Shown piece after piece: positions 1 through 9,228 of a stretch of 64,000 bases of DNA (the first letter of the stretch is position 1; every line of letters begins with the position of its first letter). Origin of the DNA: a bacterium (GTDB lineage Bacteria > Vulcanimicrobiota > JABDET01); the NCBI GenBank assembly GCA_021817145.1, contig JAKAVV010000008.1:1-64000 (forward strand), read 5' to 3'. The notes beneath the pieces are model-generated. The model did no database searches, was not told where the DNA came from, and was given only the letters and a program-made list of their open reading frames with translations. A program made the translations under genes and the position numbers.

Positions 1-3000
1 CCGTATTCGATACATTAATTCCACCCTTAGCTGCTGACAGGTCTAAACTGGATGCTGCTGTGTTCACTGCTGTGGTTCCACCAATATCTGCCCCTGCTGT
101 TAAATCCACAACCGATGCTGTAATGTTCGTCACACCTGCTGCCCCCTCGATTCCGCCGCTGGTGGAGGTCAGAGCCACAGTATTTCCTGATGCAGTCACT
201 GTGTTCAAGGTCATTGTCCCTGCGCTTGCAATATCAATGTTCCCGCCAACTGCGCTTGCCGTTAACCCTAAACTCCCACCATTACTCACATCTATCCCGC
301 CATTATTCGCTGACAGATCTAAACTGGATGTCACTGTGTTCACTGCTGCAACCTCACCTATATCTGCCCCTGCTGTTAAATCCACAGCACTCCCAGTTAT
401 CGTTCCACCCTCTATCCCGCCACTGGAAGTCAGAGTTACATTCCCTGACCCTGCATCCACTGTGTTCAAGGAAAGATCCCCCGAAGAACGGATAAACATA
501 CTCGCGTTCGTGGTAGAGGCAGTCAGCCCGCCACTCCCTGCACTCACACTCACATAATCCGTAGATGCCCCAATCCCTCCACCAACCGTGAGATCAATAA
601 AATTCCCCGTTAAATTCGTGGATAATCCTCCTGCGCTGTCCGTCAATACACCAGATGTGCTTAAGGTAATATTCCCTGACCCTGCATCCACTCCACCTAA
701 AGAAATACTCCCGCCTGTATTCGTAAAGCTGAGATTCGTGTTACTCCCATTTGCATCTGCATTCAATACTCCTGAGCTAAATGTCAGTGACTGCGAAGTA
801 GGCCAATTCACAGAAACATTCCCATCATTCGTGCTGACTTTCAGATTAGACACTGCATCCTGATCCGTTACAGTAATCCCACTGCCGCTTCCTGTGGCTG
901 TAAGAGAAAGAGTAGGAGCTTTTACACAGGTCAACCCAGCGATCCCATTTCCATTCACATCCTCTAAAACTGCGGCACAACTCGCTGATAAAATCACACT
1001 ACTGCCAGTTCCACCAACAGCACCATTACCACCAGGACCACCACCAAAACTCTCTACTGTAGAGGAACTAACAGTCAAAGAACCAGAAGACACTGTTAAT
1101 GAAACCTGACCACCAGCACCACCATTACCACCAGTACCACTAACACCACCACCACCAACACCACCAACACTCTCTACTGTGCTGCTCGTCAAGCTTAAAC
1201 TCCCGCCCGCTGAAACTGTAATCGCACCACCAAAACCACCAACACCACCAACACAACCACCACCACCAACACCACCAACACTCTCTACTGTACTGCTCGT
1301 CAAGCTTAAACTCACGCCCGATGAAACAGTAATCGCACCACCAGCACCACCAGCACCACCAGCACCACCAGCACCACTAACACCACCAACACCACCAACA
1401 CTCTCTACTGTGCTACTCGTCAAGCTTAAACTCCCACCTGCTGAAAGAGTAATCGAACCACCATTACCACCATTACTACCATTCCCACCAGCACCAGCAG
1501 AACTGCTGCTGCCATTCAGCCCCTGGCTCTTAATCACAACTCCATCCCCTGTTATGTCATTGTTTGCAGTCAAACCAATACATCCTGATTCACTCTCAAG
1601 ACTCGCATTGTTCAAGGTAATGTTCCCTAATCCATCCCCAGCTGTATCCGACGTCCCAGCTTTTAAAATAATATCCCCCCCTGAATCACTTGCCGTTATC
1701 CCTGAACCACTTTCAAACACAATATCCCCTGTCGTGCTCTCCAACGTTAAACTCGCCCCTGATGCCATCGTAATATCTAAATTCTCATCCACTGTTATCG
1801 AAGGAGCAGCCAAAACCGCATTCGCTGTATCAAAAGTACTGGCGCTCACCAATGTCTCACTCCCAGCATCTGTGTCACTCCCGCCATCAACATCCCCACT
1901 GCTCCCTACAATCTCTATGTTCGCAGTATAACAGGTCGGATCAAGATACAGAGTTCCTAACTCCCCATCTCCTGCCTCCACATCCACACTCCCATCCATC
2001 ACTCCACCTGTCTTATCACTTACTTCTACTTTCCCGCCGTTCCCGCTCACTCCGCCTTCTGCCTCTATCTCTGCTCCTGACTCAAAATTCGTCGTCCCAC
2101 TTGAATTAACCAAAACACTCCCACCATTCGAATTCACACCCTCACCATTCGCTGATATTAAACTGCTCGTCAGTAAATCTGTATCCTGGGTCGAATCTAA
2201 ACTGATGCTCCCTGCATTCACTCCAGCCGCACCATTCGCTTCAATAACCCCTGCATTCACCAGTGTCCCACTCGCATTCGTCAACATAATCTTCCCATTC
2301 TTTTCCTCTACACTGGTCGCTGGCAGCATCCCCTTGTTATTCACCACCTGCTGCAAAATCGCTGTGTATGCCTCTGGCGTTATCGTTACATCCTGAGGCA
2401 CTCCACTCGGATTGCTCAACACTAAATTCATTAATCCTTGATTATCATAACTTAACACCGCATGCGACGCAGCCCCTAACCCAATCTCCCCTAAATTCGC
2501 AATGATCGTCCCTTCATTATCCACTAATGGAGCTAATAACACCACAGAACCACCCTGACTCGCCTCTATCGTCCCTTCATTCACAATAAAGGACGCAGGA
2601 ACTGTTGATATCTGATTAAACGTATAATCCCCACTTAAAAAATCCTCATTGGTCATATTCAAAGTCGAAGCGATAAAAGACCCTGTGTCAATCTGTGCCC
2701 CCTGACCAAATAAAATCCCATTCGGATTAATTAAAAAAACCATCCCATTCGATTTCAATTCCCCTAAAATTACACTCGGATCCGCGCCCACCACACGGTT
2801 CAAGGCAGCGGATAATGCTCCCGGCTGTAAAAACTGCACTAACTGACCAGCCCCTATGTTAAAACTGTTCCAATTAATAATCACCTTGTTCGTTAACTGC
2901 TGAATCGTTGTCGTACCCCCGCTCTGGTTAATTGCAGCCTGACCTGCCTCTACACTCCCACCTTCAGGAGACGCATACACACAAGAAAAAGAAAAAATGA

Positions 3001-3112
3001 ATAAACTGAAAAGAAAAACAAAGAAAAATGAAAGCCCCCGAGAAAAACTAACCCGTCCTCCAGCTTCTCTCAAAACCTGCCCCTCTGCTGCTTTCACCTT
3101 CTCTCTTTCCAT
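1..3112 (-). CDS. TPS exoprotein (filamentous haemagglutinin-like), C-terminus beyond window
   Basis: Secreted partner (TpsA) of a two-partner secretion system, probably a surface or released adhesin. I read the minus strand from ATG at 3112, which has GGAGG just upstream; the frame is open to base 1, giving about 1,037 codons without a stop, so the gene is cut by the window edge. Residues 1-47 form an extended signal peptide with a long polar N-region, a Phe/Leu-rich core and cleavage near VYA. Residues about 48-300 match the haemagglutination-activity (TPS) domain, including NPNGI at 129-133 followed by LFGQGAQ. The rest is Gly/Ser/Thr/Asn-rich beta-helix-like sequence with four Gly-rich imperfect repeats. 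The intact transporter gene lies upstream on the same strand, which fits the family. The secretion role is secure; the ligand and size are unknown. Confidence 0.88.
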   Translation of the reverse strand, partial: MEREKVKAAEGQVLREAGGRVSFSRGLSFFFVFLFSLFIFSFSCVYASPEGGSVEAGQAAINQSGGTTTIQQLTNKVIINWNSFNIGAGQLVQFLQPGALSAALNRVVGADPSVILGELKSNGMVFLINPNGILFGQGAQIDTGSFIASTLNMTNEDFLSGDYTFNQISTVPASFIVNEGTIEASQGGSVVLLAPLVDNEGTIIANLGEIGLGAASHAVLSYDNQGLMNLVLSNPSGVPQDVTITPEAYTAILQQVVNNKGMLPATSVEEKNGKIMLTNASGTLVNAGVIEANGAAGVNAGSISLDSTQDTDLLTSSLISANGEGVNSNGGSVLVNSSGTTNFESGAEIEAEGGVSGNGGKVEVSDKTGGVMDGSVDVEAGDGELGTLYLDPTCYTANIEIVGSSGDVDGGSDTDAGSETLVSASTFDTANAVLAAPSITVDENLDITMASGASLTLESTTGDIVFESGSGITASDSGGDIILKAGTSDTAGDGLGNITLNNASLESESGCIGLTANNDITGDGVVIKSQGLNGSSSSAGAGGNGSNGGNGGSITLSAGGSLSLTSSTVESVGGVGGVSGAGGAGGAGGAGGAITVSSGVSLSLTSSTVESVGGVGGGGCVGGVGGFGGAITVSAGGSLSLTSSTVESVGGVGGGGVSGTGGNGGAGGQVSLTVSSGSLTVSSSTVESFGGGPGGNGAVGGTGSSVILSASCAAVLEDVNGNGIAGLTCVKAPTLSLTATGSGSGITVTDQDAVSNLKVSTNDGNVSVNWPTSQSLTFSSGVLNADANGSNTNLSFTNTGGSISLGGVDAGSGNITLSTSGVLTDSAGGLSTNLTGNFIDLTVGGGIGASTDYVSVSAGSGGLTASTTNASMFIRSSGDLSLNTVDAGSGNVTLTSSGGIEGGTITGSAVDLTAGADIGEVAAVNTVTSSLDLSANNGGIDVSNGGSLGLTASAVGGNIDIASAGTMTLNTVTASGNTVALTSTSGGIEGAAGVTNITASVVDLTAGADIGGTTAVNTAASSLDLSAAKGGINVSNT
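1040..1470 (-). repeat. Four imperfect Gly-rich repeats inside the TPS exoprotein
   Basis: The block starting with CTCTCTACTGT (plus strand) recurs near 1051, 1171, 1280 and 1400, a period of about 109-120 bp. Three copies share CTCGTCAAGCTTAAACTC. Each encodes LSLTSSTVESVGG followed by a run of GGxGG of variable length. The variation sits in the Gly-rich linker, as expected from slippage or unequal recombination in a beta-helical passenger. Confidence 0.8.
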
Positions 3113-3167
3113 CTTTCTCCTCCTTAATCCTAACTCTAAGTTTAACGGCGCTCCTTTACCTCTTTCC

Positions 3168-3590
3168 TCATGGCTCATCAATGACTCTTCTCTCTTGAAT
3201 CCACCCTTCATCATCCGCTGCTCTCCTTAACGCCCCATGTGCTCTCACTAACGTAAATAAATCCGTCGCTCCAAAACGACTCACATACGGATTGTGAGGG
3301 GGATAAGCACGCGCAAACCCATACCCATGCTCCGCATACACCTTTGTCACCGCTTCAGCCGCTTTCTCAAGCTCCCCTAAATCCACACGCTTCCCCTCAT
3401 AAGAAGACACCGCCTTCTCTAACGTCGAAGTCCTCACTAAACTGTTCCCCTCAATCTTGATCCGCTTCACATAAAACTTGTGATCCATCCCTAACGATGG
3501 AACCATCGCCTTGGACAGCCCAACTAAGGGAACCAGCAGCAAAATCCCAACCCATAAACTTAATCTCCTATACCAATCACGAACCTGCAT
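3168..3590 (-). pseudogene. Internally deleted copy of the TPS transporter gene
   Basis: A 140-codon remnant of the transporter at 4840-6480. Its first ~100 residues (membrane anchor MQVRDW..., then the start of POTRA) match the intact copy. At GYGFARA it jumps to HNPYVSRFGATDLFTLVRAHGA from the middle of the barrel, then runs into sequence resembling the intergenic DNA downstream of the intact gene. Bases 3231-3298 equal 5269-5336, and 3311-3630 match 6142-6461 closely. About 800 bp of POTRA and early barrel and the whole barrel C-terminus are missing, so it cannot form a pore. A TGA lies in frame upstream of ATG 3590, where the intact gene has extra N-terminal codons. It may still encode a short periplasmic protein, but the simplest reading is a decayed duplicate. 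Confidence 0.85.
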
Positions 3591-4096
3591 ACGCGCGCGC
3601 GCCTCCTTACGATAATCTTGCTCTTGTGGAAAAAACTTTAATCTGAATACTCAAAAAGAAAATACAAATCATAGAAACATATCATGGTTTCAGAAGATTC
3701 GCCCCCTCCACAGTTACACCTTCATCTTTGGGGGGATTTTGCTCTATCAATGAGCTCCAGAGGAACTCCTTCTGATGCAGTCCTTCCAGATAGGCTTCCC
3801 CCACGGATCCAAAAGCCGCTTTAAATTTTTCGACGACCGCTCCCTCCTGCTAAGGCAGGGGTCAAGAAACCGGGGAAATCCGAACCCCAGGAAACTTTTT
3901 CGGAATCGGAAGCGGTTGAAGTGTAGTGGGTACGTCCCACCAAATCCTTATTTTTCCTTAAAAAACCACAAATTCTACCTGTCAACTGTCAAACTTGTGT
4001 TATGCCAAAACTATGGCAGAACTAGCAGAAAAAAAACAGAATCAGCCACAGAGCCCTTGCATTTAGAAAACTATTTAATGATCTGCAGTCATCCTC
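3591..4096. other. Gene-free stretch with remnants of duplicated tpsB upstream region and tmk
   Basis: No convincing gene. Bases 3698-3737 repeat 6501-6540 (the region just upstream of the intact transporter), and 3744-3770 repeat 27 bases of tmk (6830-6856) exactly. The duplicated segment therefore once reached into tmk and has lost about 290 bp between these two blocks. From about 3790 to 4096 I see no motif or family I recognise. Confidence 0.7.
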
Positions 4097-4687
4097 TTAT
4101 AACGGAAAGTAAGCATACCCTTCATTCCGCTTATGAATAATATACGTTAACCCTGAATACACTTCCTTAATCCCTGGAAGTATATCCCTCCGATGATAGT
4201 GAAACACATGCATCGCCTGCCCGCACACCACCATCTTTACCCCATCTTTCTGCAGCTCCTTTATCAGCGGAATGTTCGGATTCCCTTTCACAGGAATCGC
4301 AGCACTCCCTAAATGCTTCGAATACGCCGCATTATTCAATGCCCCAGGAGTCCCACTCGCATGAAACACAACCACTAAATGCACCTCTCTCCTCTCTACC
4401 CCTGCCACACGATATAAATCCACAATCCGAGCCACTACCTGAAGCCCAGGAGCTATGTAATTCGGATTCTTCGGAAAATTTAAAATGCTGAACACAGCCC
4501 TCACAGGCTTATCAACCTTCGGCACATCCACAGCATGCGGAATCTCAAAAGCGCGAATACTGTACCTCAATAATACCGGATCATTCCCTAATCCACCCTG
4601 AGCTAATACCCCTTTCCACACCAGCCCTGCAGCTAACATCAAACTGAGCGCTAACAACGATAAAACATAAACCCTTGATTTCTTCAT
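4097..4687 (-). CDS. Exported DsrE/DsrF-like sulfur-relay family protein
   Basis: A 196-residue protein. Residues 1-30 form a signal peptide (MKKSR, hydrophobic core LSLLALSLMLAAGL, AxA-like end at VLAQ). The mature part is a DsrE-like fold (COG1416 type): a strand/helix region with LVVVFHASG near 103-112 and the conserved GVKMVVCGQAM around Cys155. In cytoplasmic DsrE/TusD relatives this Cys carries persulfide sulfur; whether it does so in an exported protein is unknown. It lies between the intact TPS transporter (152 bp upstream) and its decayed copy, all on the same strand, so it was probably part of the duplicated TPS operon. Family assignment is good; the role in secretion or cell-surface chemistry is only inferred from position. 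Confidence 0.75.
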   Translation of the reverse strand: MKKSRVYVLSLLALSLMLAAGLVWKGVLAQGGLGNDPVLLRYSIRAFEIPHAVDVPKVDKPVRAVFSILNFPKNPNYIAPGLQVVARIVDLYRVAGVERREVHLVVVFHASGTPGALNNAAYSKHLGSAAIPVKGNPNIPLIKELQKDGVKMVVCGQAMHVFHYHRRDILPGIKEVYSGLTYIIHKRNEGYAYFPL

Positions 4688-4839
4688 CTCTCTCTCCTTC
4701 TCTACTTCGACTCTAAACAGCTGCTGCTGTTCTTCTTCCCTTCACCTTTCACTCCTAAGGGCTCCTGCCTGGCTCATCACAGACTCTTCTCTCTTTAATC
4801 CTTCTTCACAACCCCTCTTCATATCCTCTCATCCGCTCC

Positions 4840-6480
4840 TTAAAAAATATGAGACACTGACGCATAGATCACTGGACTCTGATGCTCGGGGTTCGGCTGA
4901 GGCTGCAGCGGAAAACCAAAATCTATCCGAGCTGATGTGCTCTTCCCTAAAGCCGCCCTAAACCCAAATCCACCACCTGTTAAATGATCCTTCGCTGTCT
5001 GTCCTGGCAGAGGATACCGTATCGTAGAAAATCCTGTGTCCAGAAAAAATGCCATCTGCACAATATCCTGCTTGCGACGCCACAAAGGAAGCCTAAACTC
5101 CCCACTCATATCCCATCCTGAATCCCCTAAATACTCCGACTGCTGATACCCTCTCACTGAATCCGGTCCACCTAATGAAAACTCCTCTGTTACTGGCAAG
5201 GGATCAAACCCTAACTGCGCATCCGAACGAAAAATCACATAATCATCCCCATACACACGCCAAATATGCGCCCCATGTGCTCTCACTAACGTAAATAAAT
5301 CCGTCGCTCCAAAACGACTCACATACGGATTGTGAGAACTCATCCCACCAAATAACGTCCCTAATCCCTGAGAAACATGCACATCAAAATAATCCCGCGT
5401 ATCCCGACCGCTGTACATCATGTTGTACCCTAACCCTATATCCCGAATCCTGTCTCTCGACGTTAAAAAACTCCCTAAGATAAAATCATCCACATCCTTG
5501 TAATTAAACGCAGCATCCCAATTCGACTGAAAATTCGACGTCCGCGCTAACGGCTGATTCATCTCTAACCCATATATCTGCGCTGTCCCTCGAATATCTA
5601 AAATCGCTAAATTCTCCCCTACCTTAATATCCGCATTCGAATACGATACCCCTACCGTCGTCCCACTCGAACTCACTGGAATCGAATAATTCGCATCCAC
5701 AAACGGCGCCTCCTCAGGCTTCGAAAACGCATACACACCCTCTAAATTCAATAAATCCCCTCGACCCGTTAAATCCCCATCCCATACATCTAAACTCACA
5801 CGATTACGACCCACATACGGATTCCCAAAATTGTCATACCCTAACTCCTCATGAATCGGACGACTGTCTTTCACATACACCGTCACATCTGTCGTCCCCG
5901 CCTCTCTCCCTTTCGATAAATACGCATGAACATGTAAATCCGGATACTCATTCAATAAAAATAACGCCCGCTCTAATTCACGCGAACTTAATACCCCTTT
6001 ATGCACCGCCCCACTTAAATACCACTTCACAAACCGCGTCGAGTAAAACTTGTTCCCCACGACCTTGATCTTCCCAATCTTCCCTTCCACTACATAAATC
6101 ACAACCACACCATGACTTAACGTCTGAGGAGGTATAAACGCGCGCGCAAACCCATACCCATGCTCCGCATACACCTTTGTCACCGCTTCAGCCGCTTTCT
6201 CAAGCTCCCCTAAATCCACGCGCTTCCCCTCATAAGAAGACACCGCCTTCTCTAACGTCGAAGTCCTCACTAAACTGTTCCCCTCAATCTTGATCCGCTT
6301 CACATAAAACTTGTGATGCATCCCTAAGGATGGAACCACCGCCTTGGACAGCCCAACTAAGGGAACCAGCAGCAAAATCCCAACCCATAAACTGAACCGA
6401 ATAGACCAATCACGAACCTGCATACGCGCGCGCGCCTCCTTACGATAATCTTGCTCTTGTGAAAAAAAATTGTTTTTCAT
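4840..6480 (-). CDS. TPS outer-membrane transporter, ShlB/FhaC/HecB family
   Basis: TpsB pore that exports the haemagglutinin-like protein across the outer membrane. It has 546 residues: a signal sequence (about 20-48, ending VGLSKA), two POTRA domains (about 55-130 and 131-205; FYVKRIKIEGNSLV and KIGKIKVVGNKFYS are their first strands), then a 16-strand-type barrel. VRGYQQSEYLGDSG carries the conserved VRGY motif of the L6 plug loop of FhaC. The last residue is Phe (SVSHIF), typical for BAM-dependent barrels. Length is normal for the family. The start MKNNFFSQ gives an N-terminal extension before the hydrophobic segment; an internal Met at MQVRDW is the alternative. It is the first gene of the minus-strand TPS operon. 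Confidence 0.92.
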   Translation of the reverse strand: MKNNFFSQEQDYRKEARARMQVRDWSIRFSLWVGILLLVPLVGLSKAVVPSLGMHHKFYVKRIKIEGNSLVRTSTLEKAVSSYEGKRVDLGELEKAAEAVTKVYAEHGYGFARAFIPPQTLSHGVVVIYVVEGKIGKIKVVGNKFYSTRFVKWYLSGAVHKGVLSSRELERALFLLNEYPDLHVHAYLSKGREAGTTDVTVYVKDSRPIHEELGYDNFGNPYVGRNRVSLDVWDGDLTGRGDLLNLEGVYAFSKPEEAPFVDANYSIPVSSSGTTVGVSYSNADIKVGENLAILDIRGTAQIYGLEMNQPLARTSNFQSNWDAAFNYKDVDDFILGSFLTSRDRIRDIGLGYNMMYSGRDTRDYFDVHVSQGLGTLFGGMSSHNPYVSRFGATDLFTLVRAHGAHIWRVYGDDYVIFRSDAQLGFDPLPVTEEFSLGGPDSVRGYQQSEYLGDSGWDMSGEFRLPLWRRKQDIVQMAFFLDTGFSTIRYPLPGQTAKDHLTGGGFGFRAALGKSTSARIDFGFPLQPQPNPEHQSPVIYASVSHIF

Positions 6481-6546
6481 AAATTATACCTTAGAGGCTG
6501 TTCGCCCCCTCCACAGTTACACCTTCATCTTTTGGGGGATACTGTT

Positions 6547-7218
6547 TCATACTTTTATTCGAAAGGCTACCGATAATTTTGTCACTTCATTTAAAATTTG
6601 CATGCTCAGAGCCTTTTTATCCTGCATGGCATCTAACACTTTGATCCTGTTGAACTGTTCTGCCAGGATTAAATACCCTGATCTCACCTTTTCATAAAAA
6701 GAAACAGTTTCTCTGTCCATTCTATTTAATTTCCCCCTTTCCCTTACCCGTTTCAATCCTTCTTCAACAGGCAGATCCAGGAAAAAGGTAAGATTCGGTT
6801 CTAAATTAAAAACAGCGGCTGAATTTGCCCTATCAATGAGCTCCAGAGGAACTCCTCTTCCATAACCTTGATAAGCAGTGGTTGAATCTGAAAAACGATC
6901 GCACAAAACAATCTGATTTTTAGAAAGAGCGGGGAGAATAATTTCGCAAACATGTTGGGTTCGATCCGCTAAAAACAAAAAAAGTTCTGCATAAGGAGAA
7001 ATTCTTTTTCTAGAATATCCCACCACTAAATCTCGAATTATCTTCCCTTGAGAAGAGCCCCCTGGTTCAAAAGTTTTTATCACGGGAATCGTTTCTTTTT
7101 TTAAAACCTGATAAAGCAGATCTAATTGGGTGGTTTTCCCTGAACCTTCAATCCCTTCGAAAGTAACGAATAACCCTTTTCCTGGATTCCCTTGAGAGTT
7201 CTTCTTTGAATCAATCAT
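6547..7218 (-). CDS. tmk: Thymidylate kinase
   Basis: Phosphorylates dTMP to dTDP in DNA precursor synthesis. It has 223 residues with P-loop GIEGSGKT at 22-29, the DR pair at 107-108 (CDRFSDST) and a LID-type RMDRE stretch. The usual REPGG phosphate-binding loop reads FEPGG here (residues 50-54), losing the first Arg. The start overlaps the preceding unknown gene by 8 bp, so the two are translationally coupled. In many genomes, including B. subtilis, tmk lies next to an Orn/Lys/Arg decarboxylase gene, as in this run. It ends the long minus-strand housekeeping run. Confidence 0.95.
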   Translation of the reverse strand: MIDSKKNSQGNPGKGLFVTFEGIEGSGKTTQLDLLYQVLKKETIPVIKTFEPGGSSQGKIIRDLVVGYSRKRISPYAELFLFLADRTQHVCEIILPALSKNQIVLCDRFSDSTTAYQGYGRGVPLELIDRANSAAVFNLEPNLTFFLDLPVEEGLKRVRERGKLNRMDRETVSFYEKVRSGYLILAEQFNRIKVLDAMQDKKALSMQILNEVTKLSVAFRIKV

Positions 7219-7687
7219 GCCGCTGAATGGACCGCATTTCTTTAACCAGAGATTTTAATAATGGTTCTGCCAGATCAATCATGTCTTCCACCCATTTTTC
7301 ATCCCTGGAATTTTCGCTGGTTTTCCACAGCAAAAAAGAGTACAAAAAAACCGCCTGCAGAGCTTGCAGGGATAAAAGAGAAGACCCCCCGATATGCCCT
7401 CTATAGCGATTTAACTGGGATTGAGCCTTTTTAAATTCTGCGGGATCCACTCCGCACAATTTCAGAATCCGAGTTTGAGACAGGGCAGGGGATAACTGTG
7501 CAAAACGTTCAACAACAGGGGAATTTAAAATCTCTTCTCTGGTTTCATGAGGAATTTGAACAATCAATCCAGCTGCTTTTTGAAAGAGAAGAGAAGGAGT
7601 CGGTTTCTTTACATTTTCTAGAGGGCAAAATTTTTGAATCTCTTTCCAGTGATCCTGAAAACTGCGATTAATGGGCATATTGACCAT
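7211..7687 (-). CDS. Unknown protein between R3H/AAA gene and tmk
   Basis: A 158-residue protein I do not recognise. It looks all-helical and soluble, with no signal peptide, no clear TM segment (SLLSLQALQAVFLYSFLLW at about 103-121 is hydrophobic but probably a buried helix) and no known catalytic motif. Its ATG overlaps the stop of the R3H/AAA gene (TAATG) and its end overlaps tmk by 8 bp. This coupling argues strongly that it is expressed. Position between a nucleic-acid ATPase and tmk hints at nucleic acid or nucleotide metabolism; there is no direct support. Confidence 0.75.
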   Translation of the reverse strand: MVNMPINRSFQDHWKEIQKFCPLENVKKPTPSLLFQKAAGLIVQIPHETREEILNSPVVERFAQLSPALSQTRILKLCGVDPAEFKKAQSQLNRYRGHIGGSSLLSLQALQAVFLYSFLLWKTSENSRDEKWVEDMIDLAEPLLKSLVKEMRSIQRHD

Positions 7688-9228
7688 TAACTGGCATAAA
7701 TGGTAACACGGCGGTTCGGCTCCTTCCCAACACTTCTGCTTTTTAAATTGTACTTTTCAATAATCTGGTGCTGAAGGCGTCTAACATAAGGATTCTGCGG
7801 GGAAAGCTCATGAGTTTTATCAGGATGCTGCAGAATTTCCATAGCAGCTTCTTCAGCTTCTTGAAGAGCCATGGTTTCCATATTCATATCAGGGAGATGA
7901 AAAACAGACCGCAGAAAATTTTGAATCTGGGTTAACGTATTCGATTTTATTCCATAAGTATGAATGTTTCGTTTTTCCAGCTCCTTCAATTTTCTATAAT
8001 TTCTTCTTTCCTGAGCTTTTAAAGTTAATACCAGATCCGCTTCATTTAAAGTCTTTACAACAGAAGCAGATACTTTCAGATTTTCAATCGCTTTTTCAAG
8101 GCGATTTCTGCTGACAGCATAAGGATAGATTCGAATAACGCGATCCAGAGGCAGCTCTTCTTCCTGAAAATCATCTTCTGAGAAGTCATCTTCTTCTGAT
8201 GGCTCGAATTCAATCTTTGCTTTCTGAAGCACTTTAACCTGGCCTTCTTCTCGAATCCGAATTTCAGGATGGGGGGATTCTCCTTTTAACATGAGATCAA
8301 TCACTTTATCTACTTGATCATGAATAACAAAATGGTCAATTTCCTGAATTTCAATCACCACATCAAAAGTAGGAGGGGCTTTTCGCTCAAGAACAGTTTT
8401 TTGAGTTCCTCTTTTTCTTGCCTCTTCATCACTTAAAGTAACAGCCTGAATTCCTCCAATTAAATCGCAGAGGGTTGGGTTTAATAAAAGATTTTCAAGG
8501 GTGTTTCCATGGGCGGTTGCAATGAGTTGGACCCCTCTTTCAGCAATGGTTCGAGCGGCATAAGCTTCTGCTTCTGTTCCGATTTCATCCACAACAACCA
8601 CTTCAGGCATGTGATTTTCAACAGCTTCAATCATGACTTCATGCTGGGTTTCATAAGATTGAACATGCATTCTCCTTGCCCTTCCAATTCCTGGATGAGG
8701 AATATCCCCATCTCCAGCAATTTCATTTGAAGTGTCAACAATCACCACTCTTTTATTCAATTCGTCATTTAAAACTCGGGCTATTTCTCGCAGCATGGTT
8801 GTTTTACCGACACCAGGTCTTCCTAAAAGCAAAATGCTTTTCCCTGTTTCAACCACATCTCGAATAATGGAGATCGTGCCAAAAACAGCCCTCCCAACTC
8901 GAAGGGTTAATCCAATGATTTTCCCTGAGCGGTTTCGAATCGCTGAAATCCGATGCAAGGTTCGGGCAATTCCTGCTCTGTTGTCCTTTCCAAATTCCCC
9001 CAATCTGCTGACAGAAAACTCAATATCAGCTTCTGTCACGTACGCCTGGCTTAAAAAATGAAACCTTTTCGGAAAGCGGGCTTCAGATTCTCTTCCCAGA
9101 TCCATCACGATCTCGAGCAGATCATCCAGAGGTTCAAACTGCTTCAAAGCTTCTTGAATATGAGGAGGAAGTATTTCCAAAAGTTTTCCAAGGTCATCTG
9201 TAACACGAATCTCTTCAACTCGAATCAT
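7687..9228 (-). CDS. R3H-domain AAA ATPase (Ycf45/SpoIIIAA-like)
   Basis: A 513-residue cytoplasmic ATPase predicted to act on single-stranded nucleic acid. The N-terminal half is a SpoIIIAA/Ycf45-type AAA domain with Walker A GRPGVGKTT at about 135-143, Walker B VVVVDEIGTEAEA and a sensor-like ATAHGNTLENLL. An acidic linker (EEDDFSEDDFQEEE, about 335-350) follows. The C-terminus carries an R3H-like domain (RRLQHQIIEKYNLKSRSVG). The same family is found in cyanobacteria and plastids (ycf45) and, as a shorter form, in sporulating Firmicutes; nothing here indicates sporulation. It overlaps the decarboxylase gene by 4 bp. Family assignment is firm; substrate unknown. Confidence 0.88.
   Translation of the reverse strand: MIRVEEIRVTDDLGKLLEILPPHIQEALKQFEPLDDLLEIVMDLGRESEARFPKRFHFLSQAYVTEADIEFSVSRLGEFGKDNRAGIARTLHRISAIRNRSGKIIGLTLRVGRAVFGTISIIRDVVETGKSILLLGRPGVGKTTMLREIARVLNDELNKRVVIVDTSNEIAGDGDIPHPGIGRARRMHVQSYETQHEVMIEAVENHMPEVVVVDEIGTEAEAYAARTIAERGVQLIATAHGNTLENLLLNPTLCDLIGGIQAVTLSDEEARKRGTQKTVLERKAPPTFDVVIEIQEIDHFVIHDQVDKVIDLMLKGESPHPEIRIREEGQVKVLQKAKIEFEPSEEDDFSEDDFQEEELPLDRVIRIYPYAVSRNRLEKAIENLKVSASVVKTLNEADLVLTLKAQERRNYRKLKELEKRNIHTYGIKSNTLTQIQNFLRSVFHLPDMNMETMALQEAEEAAMEILQHPDKTHELSPQNPYVRRLQHQIIEKYNLKSRSVGKEPNRRVTIYAS

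Noticed and set aside
60-2396. Several plus-strand open frames rich in Pro, Thr and Ser
   Set aside because: They are antisense to the TPS exoprotein, which has a signal peptide, a TPS domain and one continuous minus frame from 3112 to base 1.
3775-4140. Plus-strand open frame of about 121 codons
   Set aside because: It begins in a duplicated tmk fragment, runs antisense into the DsrE-like gene, has no ribosome-binding site and shows no recognisable domain.
7687-9228. SpoIIIAA similarity as evidence for sporulation
   Set aside because: Length and the C-terminal R3H domain fit the Ycf45-like family; no other sporulation gene is present.
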